Made by a program: the position numbers and the translations under genes. The notes below the pieces were generated by a model. That model saw only the letters and a list, made by a program, of their open reading frames with translations. It ran no database searches and was not told the origin of the DNA. From Lachnospiraceae bacterium (GTDB lineage Bacteria; Bacillota; Clostridia; Lachnospirales; Lachnospiraceae): 64,000 bases of DNA. The stretch lies in assembly GCA_017617545.1 (NCBI GenBank), contig JAFZVZ010000044.1, positions 154,194 to 218,193 on the forward strand. Direction: 5' to 3'. Numbering within the stretch: position 1 is the first letter of the stretch; every line of letters starts with the position of its first letter. This document shows, one piece after another, positions 15,601 to 24,148 of this stretch.

Positions 15601-16368
15601 TTAGTACAGCTGTGTGAACGTCTCATAGTGGTCGTCGGTGTAGAAGATCAGACCGTCGTTGGAGAAAATGATGCGCTTCGCGCCGCGGCTCTTGCCCTTC
15701 GTGTCGATATCGCACTCGGTGTATTTGCGGCCGTTTTTCTGCGGGAGCAGACCCTCGTAGTTGCCGAAGTAATCGCCGCCGATGGCCTTGCCCTTGGCGT
15801 ACTTGTCGACGGAACCGCCGCTCCAGCCGAGAGCCTCGGCCTCCTTCTTGGTGATGTAGTTGCCCGGAAGATGACCGTAGGTGTGGATGTAGAGCGCAAC
15901 ACTGTCCTTGTCGTAGTACCAGCCGTCCTCATCGATGGCAGCGGACTGTTTCGGCGTCGGTGTCTTCGTCGGTTTCGGCGTCACCGTAGGCGTCGGAGTC
16001 TTGGTGGGCTTCGGCGTCGGTGTCGCGGTCGCGGGCTTGACCGTAGGTGTCGCAGTTTCCGTCGGCTCCGATGTCGGTGTTGCCGTGGGAGTGGGCGTCT
16101 CGATCGCTGCCTTCGTAGGCTCGCCTGCGGTTGTCGGTGTCGGCGTATCCGGCTGGCTTTCCGTCGGCGTTGTCGGCACGGGTGTGTCGGTCGCGGAAGC
16201 GCTCTCCGTAGGGGTAACCGTTACAATGTCGACCCCGCCGTCGGGAGTGTTGTCCTTCGAGGCGATGTACAGACCGTAGGCAAGCAGACCGACCGCGGCG
16301 AGGACGATGATCGTCGCCAGGATCGGATGCTTTTTATAATTCTTTAAAATGTTGATCAGTTGTTCCAT
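15601..16368 (-). CDS. Membrane-tethered barnase-type ribonuclease
   Basis: 255 residues from ATG 16368; an in-frame ATG at 16449 would lie upstream of the predicted transcript start. Residues 15-35 form a transmembrane helix, 41-145 a Thr/Pro-rich stalk with TPTPT and PKPTKTP repeats, and 148-255 a complete barnase domain. Catalytic Glu218, Arg228, Arg232 and His247 keep exactly the spacing of barnase Glu73, Arg83, Arg87 and His102. Barnase is normally secreted free; here the helix has no clear cleavage site, so the RNase would be displayed on the outer surface. No Shine-Dalgarno site is obvious: the start reads CGGAAAATG. Confidence 0.92.
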   Translation of the reverse strand: MEQLINILKNYKKHPILATIIVLAAVGLLAYGLYIASKDNTPDGGVDIVTVTPTESASATDTPVPTTPTESQPDTPTPTTAGEPTKAAIETPTPTATPTSEPTETATPTVKPATATPTPKPTKTPTPTVTPKPTKTPTPKQSAAIDEDGWYYDKDSVALYIHTYGHLPGNYITKKEAEALGWSGGSVDKYAKGKAIGGDYFGNYEGLLPQKNGRKYTECDIDTKGKSRGAKRIIFSNDGLIFYTDDHYETFTQLY

Positions 16369-16439
16369 TTTCCGTAGACCGCGGGCGGAGCGCGCGGCCG
16401 ATCCTTTCTCCCGTGAACGGGGCGTGTGCGGACAGTTAC

Positions 16440-16468
16440 ACAATAGCATTTTCCAAGCGGAAAATCAA
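16440..16468 (-). promoter_or_regulatory. Promoter of the barnase-barstar operon
   Basis: On the - strand: TTGATT (16463-16468), 17-base spacer, TATTGT (16440-16445). The spacer holds an inverted pair TTTTCC-gctt-GGAAAA, i.e. two copies of the dispersed GGAAAAT word facing each other. Confidence 0.65.
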
Positions 16469-16488
16469 CCGCGGGACGGCGGAAATGT

Positions 16489-16517
16489 TTGCATTTGAAG
16501 GGGTGTCGTGGTATTAT
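16489..16517 (+). promoter_or_regulatory. Promoter of ispF
   Basis: TTGCAT (16489-16494), 17-base spacer, TATTAT (16512-16517), about 90 bases before the ispF start; divergent from the barnase promoter. Confidence 0.65.
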
Positions 16518-16609
16518 GGAAAATGGTTTCGGGTCGATACCCGGGCGTCCGCGACGGACGTCGCGCGGGGATCATGATCCGCGGCGGAAGACGGTTCAGA
16601 GAGGTAATT

Positions 16610-17152
16610 ATGAGGATCGGAACAGGATATGATGTGCACCGGCTGACAGAGGGAAGACCGCTGATCTTGGGCGGCGTGACGGTGCCTTACGATAAGGGGC
16701 TTGCGGGCCATTCGGATGCGGATGTGCTTTTGCATGCCATCATGGACGCGCTGCTGGGGGCGGCTGCCCTCGGGGATATCGGGCTTCATTTTCCGGATAC
16801 GGATCCGGCGTATGAGGGTGTCGATTCCCGTGTGCTGCTTCGGAAGGTCGGGACGCTGATCGCGGAGCAGTGCTACGTGATCTCGAACATCGATGCGACC
16901 GTGATCGCGCAGCGGCCGAAGCTGCGGGATTACATCAATGACATGCGCGGCAACATCGCCGAGGACCTCGGACTTGATATCTCGCAGGTGAGCGTGAAGG
17001 CGACGACCGAGGAAGGACTCGGATTTACCGGCGCGGGCGAGGGAATCTCGGCGCAGGCGGTATGCCTGTTGGAGCCGATGGTTCCGTACACGGAGGTTGC
17101 GTACGGCGGCGGATGCGCCGGGTGCGCGGGCTGCTCCGGATGCGGACAGTAA
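16610..17152 (+). CDS. ispF: 2-C-methyl-D-erythritol 2,4-cyclodiphosphate synthase with Cys-rich tail
   Basis: 180 residues from ATG 16610 (GAGAGG upstream; the longer open frame lacks a site). [12 protein letters not shown] supplies metal ligands Asp8 and His10, followed by [19 protein letters not shown] and [11 protein letters not shown], all diagnostic of IspF. It closes the cyclodiphosphate in the MEP isoprenoid pathway. IspF normally ends near residue 160; here a glycine-rich tail ends in four cysteines at every third position ([10 protein letters not shown]), which could bind metal or a cluster. No other MEP gene is nearby. Confidence 0.95.
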   Translation: MRIGTGYDVHRLTEGRPLILGGVTVPYDKGLAGHSDADVLLHAIMDALLGAAALGDIGLHFPDTDPAYEGVDSRVLLRKVGTLIAEQCYVISNIDATVIAQRPKLRDYINDMRGNIAEDLGLDISQVSVKATTEEGLGFTGAGEGISAQAVCLLEPMVPYTEVAYGGGCAGCAGCSGCGQ

Positions 17153-17183
17153 GTAAGATTATTAACGGGAGAGAGATTACCGT

Positions 17184-19460
17184 ATGACGATTTCACAGAC
17201 CATTGCGAAGGAACTGAACATCAAAGTGACGCAGGTGGAGGCGGCGATCACGCTGATCGACGAGGGCAACACGATCCCCTTCATCGCGCGCTACCGCAAG
17301 GAGGCGACGGGGATGCTCAACGACGAGCAGCTCCGTGACCTGAACGAGCGGCTTACGTACCTTCGCAACCTTGAGGATAAGAAGAAACAGGTGCTTGCGA
17401 CGATCGAGGAGCAGGGCAAGCTCACGGACGAGCTGCGCAAGGCGATCGAGGACGCGACGACGATGGTGGCGGTGGAGGATCTGTACCGCCCGTACCGTCC
17501 GAAGCGCCGCACAAGAGCGACCGATGCGAAGGAGAAGGGTCTCGAGGGTCTCGCAGCCATTCTCACAATGCAGTACACGGACAAACCGATGGAGGAAGAG
17601 GCGCAGGCCTACCTCTCCGAGGAGAAGGGTGTGACGAGCGTCGAGCAGGCACTTCAGGGCGCGATGGACATCGTGGCCGAGTCGGTGAGCGATTCCGCGG
17701 ACTACCGCAATTATATCCGCAGCGCCACGTTCAATAAGGGCATGCTGTACTCGGAGGCGAAGACGAAGAGCGAGGAGCCGTCCGTGTACGATATGTACAA
17801 GGATTTTTCGTCGCCGATCGAGAAGATGAGCGGCTACCGCGTACTGGCGGTCAACCGCGGCGAGAACGAGAAGGTGCTCACGGTGCGCATCGAGGCGCCC
17901 GAGGAGGACATCCTTCGCTACCTGGAGAAGCAGGTTATCGTGCGTGATAACCCGAACACGACGCCGTACTTAAAGCTTGCCGTGGCGGACGCGTATCATC
18001 GCCTGATCGCGCCGTCGATCGAGCGCGAGATCCGCAACGAGCTTACGGAAAATGCGGAGGACGGTGCCATCAAGGTCTTCGACAAGAACCTTACGCAGCT
18101 TCTGATGCAGCCGCCGATCACCGGCAAGGTGGTTCTCGGCTGGGACCCTGCGTTCCGCACGGGCTGCAAGCTCGCGGTCGTGGATGCGACAGGCAAGGTG
18201 CTGTACACGGTCGTCATTTATCCGACCGAGCCTCAGAACAAGATTGCAGAGGCCAAGTCGTTACTCAAGAAGATCATCAATCACTTCGGCGTCGAGCTGA
18301 TCTCGCTCGGCAACGGAACTGCGTCGAGAGAGTCGGAGAAGGTCATCGTCGAGCTTCTCGCGGAGATCCCGCAGAAGGTTGCGTACGCGATCGTCAACGA
18401 GGCGGGAGCGAGCGTGTACTCGGCGAGCAAATTGGCGACGGAGGAGTTTCCGAAGCTCGATGTCGGCGCGAGAAGCGCGGCGTCGATCGCAAGACGACTT
18501 CAGGATCCGCTGGCGGAGCTTGTGAAGATCGAGCCGCAGGCGATCGGTGTCGGGCAGTATCAGCACGATATGAACCAGAAGAAGCTTGCGGAGAGCCTCG
18601 GAGGCGTTGTCGAGGACTGCGTGAACCGTGTCGGTGTCGACCTGAACACGGCGAGCGTCTCCCTGCTTGAGTATGTTTCCGGTATCAATAAGACGCTTGC
18701 GAAAAATATCGTCACCTACCGCGAGGAGAACGGCCGATTCAAGAGCCGCAAGGAGCTTCTGAAGGTTGCGAAGCTCGGACCGAAGGCGTTTGAGCAGTGC
18801 GCGGGATTCCTGCGGATCCGTGACGGCAAGGAGGCGCTTGATAACACGGGCGTGCATCCGGAGAGCTACGAGGCAGCATACAAGCTTCTCGATAAGCTCG
18901 GATACACCGCAGCGGACATTACTGCGGGCGGCGCGAAGGGCATGCGCTCGAAGGTGAAAAATACGGCGGCACTCGCCGAGGAACTCGGTGTCGGTGAGAT
19001 CACTCTCACGGATATCATCGGCGAGCTCGAGAAGCCCTCGAGAGACCCCAGAGAGGATATGCCGAAGCCTATTTTACGAAGCGATGTCCTGGAGCTTAAG
19101 GACCTGAAGCCCGGCATGATCTTAAAAGGAACGGTCCGCAACGTCATCGATTTCGGAGCGTTCGTCGACATCGGCGTGCATCAGGACGGACTGGTGCATG
19201 TTAGCGAGCTCTCGGACAACTTCGTCAAGCACCCGCTCGATGTCGTGAAGATCGGCGATATCGTGGAGGTACGCGTCCTCAGCGTGGACGAGAAGCGCGG
19301 AAGGATCCAGCTCTCGATGCGCTCGGAGGAAGCAGCAGCCAGACAGGCGGCAGCGAAACAGGAGCGTGAGGCGCGCCGTGACAACCGAGACAACCGTGGC
19401 GGAAACCGCGGCGACAACCGCGGAGGGAACCGGAACGATACCCGGGAGAACAGAAGATAA
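17184..19460 (+). CDS. tex: Tex-family S1 RNA-binding transcription accessory protein
   Basis: 758 residues. Tex N-terminal domain, YqgF-like RNase H fold (GWDPAFRTGCKLAVVD near 315), helix-hairpin-helix pair (VGVDLNTASVSLLEYVSGI near 480), and an S1 domain at about 640-712 (GTVRNVIDFGAFVDIGVHQD). Relatives bind nucleic acid and affect transcription and stress survival. The last 25 residues are an Arg/Asn/Gly repeat (NRDNRGGNRGDNRGGNR), an RGG-like disordered tail that would increase RNA affinity. Gene identity is secure. Confidence 0.95.
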   Translation: MTISQTIAKELNIKVTQVEAAITLIDEGNTIPFIARYRKEATGMLNDEQLRDLNERLTYLRNLEDKKKQVLATIEEQGKLTDELRKAIEDATTMVAVEDLYRPYRPKRRTRATDAKEKGLEGLAAILTMQYTDKPMEEEAQAYLSEEKGVTSVEQALQGAMDIVAESVSDSADYRNYIRSATFNKGMLYSEAKTKSEEPSVYDMYKDFSSPIEKMSGYRVLAVNRGENEKVLTVRIEAPEEDILRYLEKQVIVRDNPNTTPYLKLAVADAYHRLIAPSIEREIRNELTENAEDGAIKVFDKNLTQLLMQPPITGKVVLGWDPAFRTGCKLAVVDATGKVLYTVVIYPTEPQNKIAEAKSLLKKIINHFGVELISLGNGTASRESEKVIVELLAEIPQKVAYAIVNEAGASVYSASKLATEEFPKLDVGARSAASIARRLQDPLAELVKIEPQAIGVGQYQHDMNQKKLAESLGGVVEDCVNRVGVDLNTASVSLLEYVSGINKTLAKNIVTYREENGRFKSRKELLKVAKLGPKAFEQCAGFLRIRDGKEALDNTGVHPESYEAAYKLLDKLGYTAADITAGGAKGMRSKVKNTAALAEELGVGEITLTDIIGELEKPSRDPREDMPKPILRSDVLELKDLKPGMILKGTVRNVIDFGAFVDIGVHQDGLVHVSELSDNFVKHPLDVVKIGDIVEVRVLSVDEKRGRIQLSMRSEEAAARQAAAKQEREARRDNRDNRGGNRGDNRGGNRNDTRENRR

Positions 19461-19756
19461 TTTTTCTTCTTGTTGTTTGATATAGCAAGTACACAGTATT
19501 CATATCAATTGTATCAATATCGCATTTTACAATTGCATATTGACTAAGTAGGTGAAATGCTGTATTCTTTGACGAAACAAGAAACCAAGGAATATACATT
19601 CCTAAATAAACGAACCATGCATATTTCGCAAAAGTATTCATAGGCTTCGGCGACGCGCATACAATTGCCGTAGCGAGTATTGCGAAGCCTACGAGCCGAG
19701 GCAATTCGTATGCGCATCGCCGAGGACAGCGGAAATGGATGGAATGGGAGGTCGCT
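19461..19756. other. AT-rich intergenic region with two mutually exclusive hairpins
   Basis: 296 bases with no gene. The first 180 bases are clearly AT-richer than their neighbours. At 19641-19723 two long pairings compete: helix A, TAGGCTTCG (19641-19649) with CGAAGCCTA (19683-19691); helix B, 19647-19669 with 19700-19723 (about 22 pairs, one bulge). Bases 19647-19649 belong to both, and helix B would enclose half of helix A. This could be a repeat element or an RNA switch before the kinase gene. Confidence 0.6.
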
Positions 19757-20584
19757 ATGGCATATAAGAGAGTGTTGACAATTCAGGATATTTCGTGTGT
19801 CGGACAATGTTCCCTCACCGTAGCACTGCCGATCCTGTCGGCGTCGGGAACCGAAACCTGTATTTTGCCGTCCGCGGTTCTTTCGAACCATACGGCCGGC
19901 TTCTCGGGATTCACATTCCGCGATCTCTCGGATGACATGCCTGCGATCAGCGCGCAGTGGAAGAAGGACAAGATCACGTTTGATGCGATCTACACGGGAT
20001 ACCTCGGAAGCATCAAGCAGATCGACTACGTCCGCAACATCTTCGCGACGCATTGCAAGGGCCTTACGATCGTCGATCCGGCGATGGCGGACAACGGCAA
20101 ACTGTACGTCGGCTTCGACGAGGCATATGCGCAGGAGATGGCAAAACTCTGTTTCGAAGCGGATATCACGCTTCCGAACATCACCGAAGCATGCATGATG
20201 ACGGGCATGGAGTACAGGGAGACGTATGATCGCGCCTACATCGATCAGCTGCTTGACAAGCTGTGCGAGCTCGGCGCGAACACGATCATCCTCACGGGCG
20301 TTTCCTACAAGGAAGGACGCACGGGAGTGGTCGTCAACAAGAACGGCGTTTCGACGTACTATGAGCACAAGAAGATCGCGGGCGGCTGTCACGGCACCGG
20401 CGATGTGTATGCATCGGCGTTCGTCGGCGCACTCATGCAGGGCATGAACGAGCAGGAAGCAGCCCGGATCGCGGCGGACTACACGGTACTGTGTATCGAG
20501 AAGACCGAGGGCGACCCGAAGCACTGGTACGGCGTCAAATTCGAACTGGCGCTCCCGGATTACGTGCGGATGCTCGGACTGTAA
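19757..20584 (+). CDS. Pyridoxal/pyridoxamine kinase-like protein (PfkB/ribokinase fold)
   Basis: 275 residues from ATG 19757 behind GGGAGG. The N-terminus VLTIQDISCVGQCSLTVALP and the anion hole GGCHGTGDVYASAF (Asp as catalytic base) identify the PdxK/PdxY group. It phosphorylates the 5'-hydroxyl of pyridoxal, pyridoxine or pyridoxamine in vitamin B6 salvage. Two PLP-dependent aminotransferases occur later in the window but not in this operon. A thiamine-pathway HMP kinase role is less likely given the PdxY-like N-terminus. Confidence 0.88.
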   Translation: MAYKRVLTIQDISCVGQCSLTVALPILSASGTETCILPSAVLSNHTAGFSGFTFRDLSDDMPAISAQWKKDKITFDAIYTGYLGSIKQIDYVRNIFATHCKGLTIVDPAMADNGKLYVGFDEAYAQEMAKLCFEADITLPNITEACMMTGMEYRETYDRAYIDQLLDKLCELGANTIILTGVSYKEGRTGVVVNKNGVSTYYEHKKIAGGCHGTGDVYASAFVGALMQGMNEQEAARIAADYTVLCIEKTEGDPKHWYGVKFELALPDYVRMLGL

Positions 20585-20640
20585 AGGATAATAAGAAGAG
20601 CCGTGATCTACCGGATCGCGGCAGAACGGAGTATAGATAT

Positions 20641-22077
20641 ATGGAAGACAGATTACAGATGTATAACACACTGACGCGCAACATCGAGCGCTTTGTACCG
20701 AATGAACCGGGCAAGGTGGCGATGTATACCTGCGGACCGACGGTGTATCATTTTGCGCATATCGGAAACCTGCGAAGCTACATCCAGGAGGATGTTCTGG
20801 AGAAGACGCTTCGCTACCTCGGCTATGACGTCAAGCGGGTGATGAACATCACCGACGTCGGTCACCTTTCCGATGACGGCGACAACGGCGAAGACAAGAT
20901 GGTCAAGGGCGCGCAGCGCGAGCACAAGACCGTCATGGAGATCGCGAAGTTCTACACGGACGCATTTTTCGAAGACTGCAGAAAGCTCAACATCAAGACG
21001 CCTGACGTAGTCGAGCCCGCGACTGGCTGCATCCCCGAGTTCATCCACATGATCGAGGTGCTCCTTGAGAAGGGTTACGCGTATCAGGCAGGGGAAAATG
21101 TGTACTTCGACACGTCGAAGCTCAAGGAGTATTACGTGCTCACGAACCACAGTGAGGATTCGCTTCTCGAGGGTGTGCGCGACGACGTCGATGTCGACCC
21201 GAACAAGAAAAATAAGAACGACTTCGTTCTTTGGTTTACCAAGTCGAAGTTCGAGGATCAGGCGCTCAAGTGGGACAGCCCATGGGGCGTCGGATATCCC
21301 GGCTGGCACATCGAGTGCTCGTGCATCAGCATGAAGCATCTCGGCGAGTACATGGACATCCACTGCGGCGGCGTGGACAACATTTTCCCGCATCACACGA
21401 ACGAGATCGCACAGTCCGAGTCGTACCTCGGACACAAATGGTGCAACTACTGGTTCCATGTGAACCACCTGAACGACCGCAACGGCAAGATGAGCAAGAG
21501 CAAGGGCGCGACGCTCACGGTTTCGGTGGTCGAGGAGAACGGGTACAACCCGCTTGTGTACCGCATGTTCTGCCTGCAGTCGCACTATCGCAAGCCTCTT
21601 GAATTCTCGTACGAGGTCATGGACCAGGTGAAGGCTGCTTACGAAAAGCTTCGCCGCAGACTTTCCGGTCTCGCGGAAACTGTCAGCGCCTGCAAGGCGG
21701 GGGAGGTCGATACTGAGGCGTTTGCGCAGTTCCGCAAGCAGTTTGAGGACGCGCTGTGCAATGATCTTAACACGGCGTCGGCGCTCACGGTGCTGTACGA
21801 TGTGCTCAAGGCGGACATCTCTGACGCGACGAAGGTCGCGCTGACGGACAGCTTTGACGAAGTGCTCAGCCTGGATCTGACGAAGCCTCTTCCGGAGACG
21901 GAGGGCAGCGGTGCGGATGATGAGCTCACCTCGTGGATCGAGGAGATGATCGCGAAGCGTACCGAGGCGAAGAAGGCGAAGGATTTTGCGACGGCGGACG
22001 CGATCCGCGCGGAGCTTCTCGAGCGCGGCGTGGCGATCAAGGACACCCGCGAGGGAGTTGTCTGGGAGCTTGTATAA
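20641..22077 (+). CDS. cysS: Cysteinyl-tRNA synthetase
   Basis: 478 residues from ATG 20641. Class I features: TCGPTVYHFAHIGN (HIGH variant and zinc Cys), WHIECSCISMKHLG with the second zinc Cys, HCGGVDNIFPHH, and KMSKSKG near residue 283. It charges tRNA-Cys. A hairpin (20602-20624) lies in the leader but there is no T-box sequence. The downstream mrnC starts 3 bases after the stop, the common Firmicutes pairing. Confidence 0.97.
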   Translation: MEDRLQMYNTLTRNIERFVPNEPGKVAMYTCGPTVYHFAHIGNLRSYIQEDVLEKTLRYLGYDVKRVMNITDVGHLSDDGDNGEDKMVKGAQREHKTVMEIAKFYTDAFFEDCRKLNIKTPDVVEPATGCIPEFIHMIEVLLEKGYAYQAGENVYFDTSKLKEYYVLTNHSEDSLLEGVRDDVDVDPNKKNKNDFVLWFTKSKFEDQALKWDSPWGVGYPGWHIECSCISMKHLGEYMDIHCGGVDNIFPHHTNEIAQSESYLGHKWCNYWFHVNHLNDRNGKMSKSKGATLTVSVVEENGYNPLVYRMFCLQSHYRKPLEFSYEVMDQVKAAYEKLRRRLSGLAETVSACKAGEVDTEAFAQFRKQFEDALCNDLNTASALTVLYDVLKADISDATKVALTDSFDEVLSLDLTKPLPETEGSGADDELTSWIEEMIAKRTEAKKAKDFATADAIRAELLERGVAIKDTREGVVWELV

Positions 22078-22080
22078 TAT

Positions 22081-22539
22081 ATGGACAATGATTTTTCAGA
22101 GTTAAATGTAGCATCGGCGATTCTTGCGGAAGCGGGAATCGCCGATTGTGATGCAAAAGAATTTTCCCCGCTCACGCTTGCGTATATCGGGGACTGCGTG
22201 TATGAGCTTGTCGTGCGGACCATCGTGGTCGGAACGGCGGAACGGACCGTCAACACGATGCACAAGCACACCTGTAAGTATGTCAACGCGGCGGCACAGC
22301 GGCAGATCCTCGATTCCATCGCGGATCAGCTCACCGAGCAGGAGCAGTCGGTCGTACGGCGCGGGCGCAACGCGAAATCGCACTCGGTCGCGAAAAATGC
22401 ATCCGTGTCCGATTACCGTTACGCGACCGGTTTTGAGGCTTTGTGCGGGTTCTGGTATCTGACCGGCCAAAACGGAAGGATGCTTTCGCTGATCACGGAG
22501 GCGATGAAGGCGTTCGACAGCGGAAAGACGAACGTCTGA
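22081..22539 (+). CDS. mrnC: Mini-ribonuclease III
   Basis: 152 residues: an RNase III catalytic domain without the double-stranded RNA-binding domain. LAYIGDCVYELVVR carries the catalytic acid and RRGRNAKSH and YRYATGFEALCGF are family signatures. In Bacillus it matures 23S rRNA ends. It sits 3 bases after cysS and before rlmB, an rRNA-maturation context. Confidence 0.95.
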   Translation: MDNDFSELNVASAILAEAGIADCDAKEFSPLTLAYIGDCVYELVVRTIVVGTAERTVNTMHKHTCKYVNAAAQRQILDSIADQLTEQEQSVVRRGRNAKSHSVAKNASVSDYRYATGFEALCGFWYLTGQNGRMLSLITEAMKAFDSGKTNV

Positions 22540-22649
22540 TGAGAACGGAATGGAGCAGCGCGAGGAAACTTTGCGGGGAGGCTTGTGCTGCGCAGGCAGT
22601 ATAGGAGAAGTTTGACGGTACGGCAAGAGACGCAGAATGGAGGAATTCC

Positions 22650-23399
22650 ATGAGATACGAAGAGTTTACGATTGAGGGGCGCAACGCAGTGCTGGAGGCA
22701 TTTCGCGCGGGCAAGACCATCGACAAGCTTTACATACAGACCGGGTGCAAGGACGGACCGATCCAGTCCATCCTCCGCGAGGCGAAGAAGGGCGACACGA
22801 TCGTCAACTTTGTGGAGAAGGAACGCCTGGACCAGATGAGCACAAGCGGCAAGCACCAGGGCGTGATCGCACAGGCTGCGGCTTACGAGTACGCGGAGGT
22901 TGAGGACATTCTCGCGGCGGCGGAAGCGAAGGGCGAGGCTCCGTTTATCCTGATCCTCGACGGCATCGAGGATCCGCATAACTTAGGCGCGATCATCCGT
23001 ACCGCGAACCAGGCGGGCGCGCACGGCATCATCATCCCGAAGCGTCGCGCGGTCGGCCTTACGGCGGTGGTTGCGCGCACAAGCGCGGGCGCGATCAACT
23101 ACACACCCGTAGCGAAGGTGACCAACCTCGTGCGGACGATGGAGGATCTCAAGAAGCGCGGGATCTGGTTTGTGTGCGCGGACATGGACGGTGACGTGAT
23201 GTACCGTATCGATATGACCGGTCCGATCGGGCTTGTCATCGGCAACGAGGGAAGCGGCGTCAGCCGCCTTGTGAAGGAAGCGTGTGACTATACGGCGCAG
23301 GTGCCGATGAAGGGTGATGTGGATTCGCTCAACGCGTCGGTCGCGGCAGGCGTGCTTGCGTACGAGATCGTGCGCCAACGAATGATGAAGAAGGCATAG
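22650..23399 (+). CDS. rlmB: 23S rRNA 2'-O-ribose methyltransferase, TrmH/RlmB family
   Basis: 249 residues. An N-terminal substrate-binding domain (IEGRNAVLEAFRAGK) is followed by a SPOUT knot methyltransferase: DGIEDPHNLGAIIRTA, GLVIGNEGSGVSRLV and VDSLNASVAAGVLAYE, motifs 1-3 of the family. It uses S-adenosylmethionine to methylate a ribose in rRNA (G2251 for E. coli RlmB); the exact target here is inferred. GGAGGA precedes the ATG. The 110 bases before it hold no convincing gene. Confidence 0.9.
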   Translation: MRYEEFTIEGRNAVLEAFRAGKTIDKLYIQTGCKDGPIQSILREAKKGDTIVNFVEKERLDQMSTSGKHQGVIAQAAAYEYAEVEDILAAAEAKGEAPFILILDGIEDPHNLGAIIRTANQAGAHGIIIPKRRAVGLTAVVARTSAGAINYTPVAKVTNLVRTMEDLKKRGIWFVCADMDGDVMYRIDMTGPIGLVIGNEGSGVSRLVKEACDYTAQVPMKGDVDSLNASVAAGVLAYEIVRQRMMKKA

Positions 23400-23418
23400 T
23401 CGATCCGGGGCAGCATCG

Positions 23419-24111
23419 ATGGAACTCAGGCAAATTGCGACAATTTACAACGATTACACGGACAAATTCGGGATTCCGCGGCAGAGCGGACTCGCGGATA
23501 CGGAGAGCCGCATCGTGTTTGAAAAGCCGTACCGCAATGCGGACGCGCTTCGCGGGATGGAAGGATTTTCCCACCTGTGGCTGATCTGGGGATTTTCCGA
23601 GGTGCCGCAGGAGCAGACGTTCCGGCCGACGGTGAGGCCACCGCGTCTCGGCGGCAACACGCGTGTCGGAGTGTGGGCGACCCGGTCTCCGTATAGGCCG
23701 AACCCTTTGGGGCTTTCGTGCGTGAAGATCATCCGTGTGGAGACGTCGACACCGGACGGACCTGTCATTACGGTGAGCGGCGCGGATCTGATGAACGGAA
23801 CGCCGATCTATGACATCAAACCGTACATTCCGTACGCGGACTGCGTGAACGGCGCGACCGGCGGATTTGCGGATGAGTTTGCGGGATACCGGCTGGAGGT
23901 CGTATGGGCACCGGGAGTGCGCGAGAAGGCGCTTGCGGAGGGCAGGAGCGAGGAATGGCTCGACGGCCTTGCCGAAGTTCTCTCGTCAGATCCGAGACCC
24001 GCGTACCAGACGGATCCGGAGAAGGTATACGGAATGCGCTATGCGGACGCGGAGGTATCATTTTCCGCGGAAGAGACAAGACTGATCATCCGGGATGTCA
24101 GGGAGGCATGA
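23419..24111 (+). CDS. trmO: tRNA (t6A37) N6-methyltransferase TrmO/TsaA
   Basis: 230 residues. The beta-barrel TsaA domain shows FSHLWLIWGFSEV, RVGVWATRSPYRPNPLGLS and the YDIKPYIPYAD motif, all diagnostic. TrmO adds a methyl group to N6 of threonylcarbamoyladenosine at position 37 of tRNA-Thr. A tRNA-Thr gene is 1.3 kb downstream, probably a coincidence. Starts 19 bases after rlmB; likely one RNA-modification operon with cysS-mrnC-rlmB. Confidence 0.93.
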   Translation: MELRQIATIYNDYTDKFGIPRQSGLADTESRIVFEKPYRNADALRGMEGFSHLWLIWGFSEVPQEQTFRPTVRPPRLGGNTRVGVWATRSPYRPNPLGLSCVKIIRVETSTPDGPVITVSGADLMNGTPIYDIKPYIPYADCVNGATGGFADEFAGYRLEVVWAPGVREKALAEGRSEEWLDGLAEVLSSDPRPAYQTDPEKVYGMRYADAEVSFSAEETRLIIRDVREA

Positions 24112-24148
24112 CCGGATCAGTGCATATTGGAGTTTATTGGGGGGCAAA

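Noticed and set aside
20585-20640. T-box riboswitch before cysS
   Set aside because: The leader is only 56 bases with one small hairpin; no T-box sequence or antiterminator.
22540-22649. Small ORF between mrnC and rlmB
   Set aside because: A 21-codon frame overlaps the mrnC stop but has no family match or clear ribosome site of its own.
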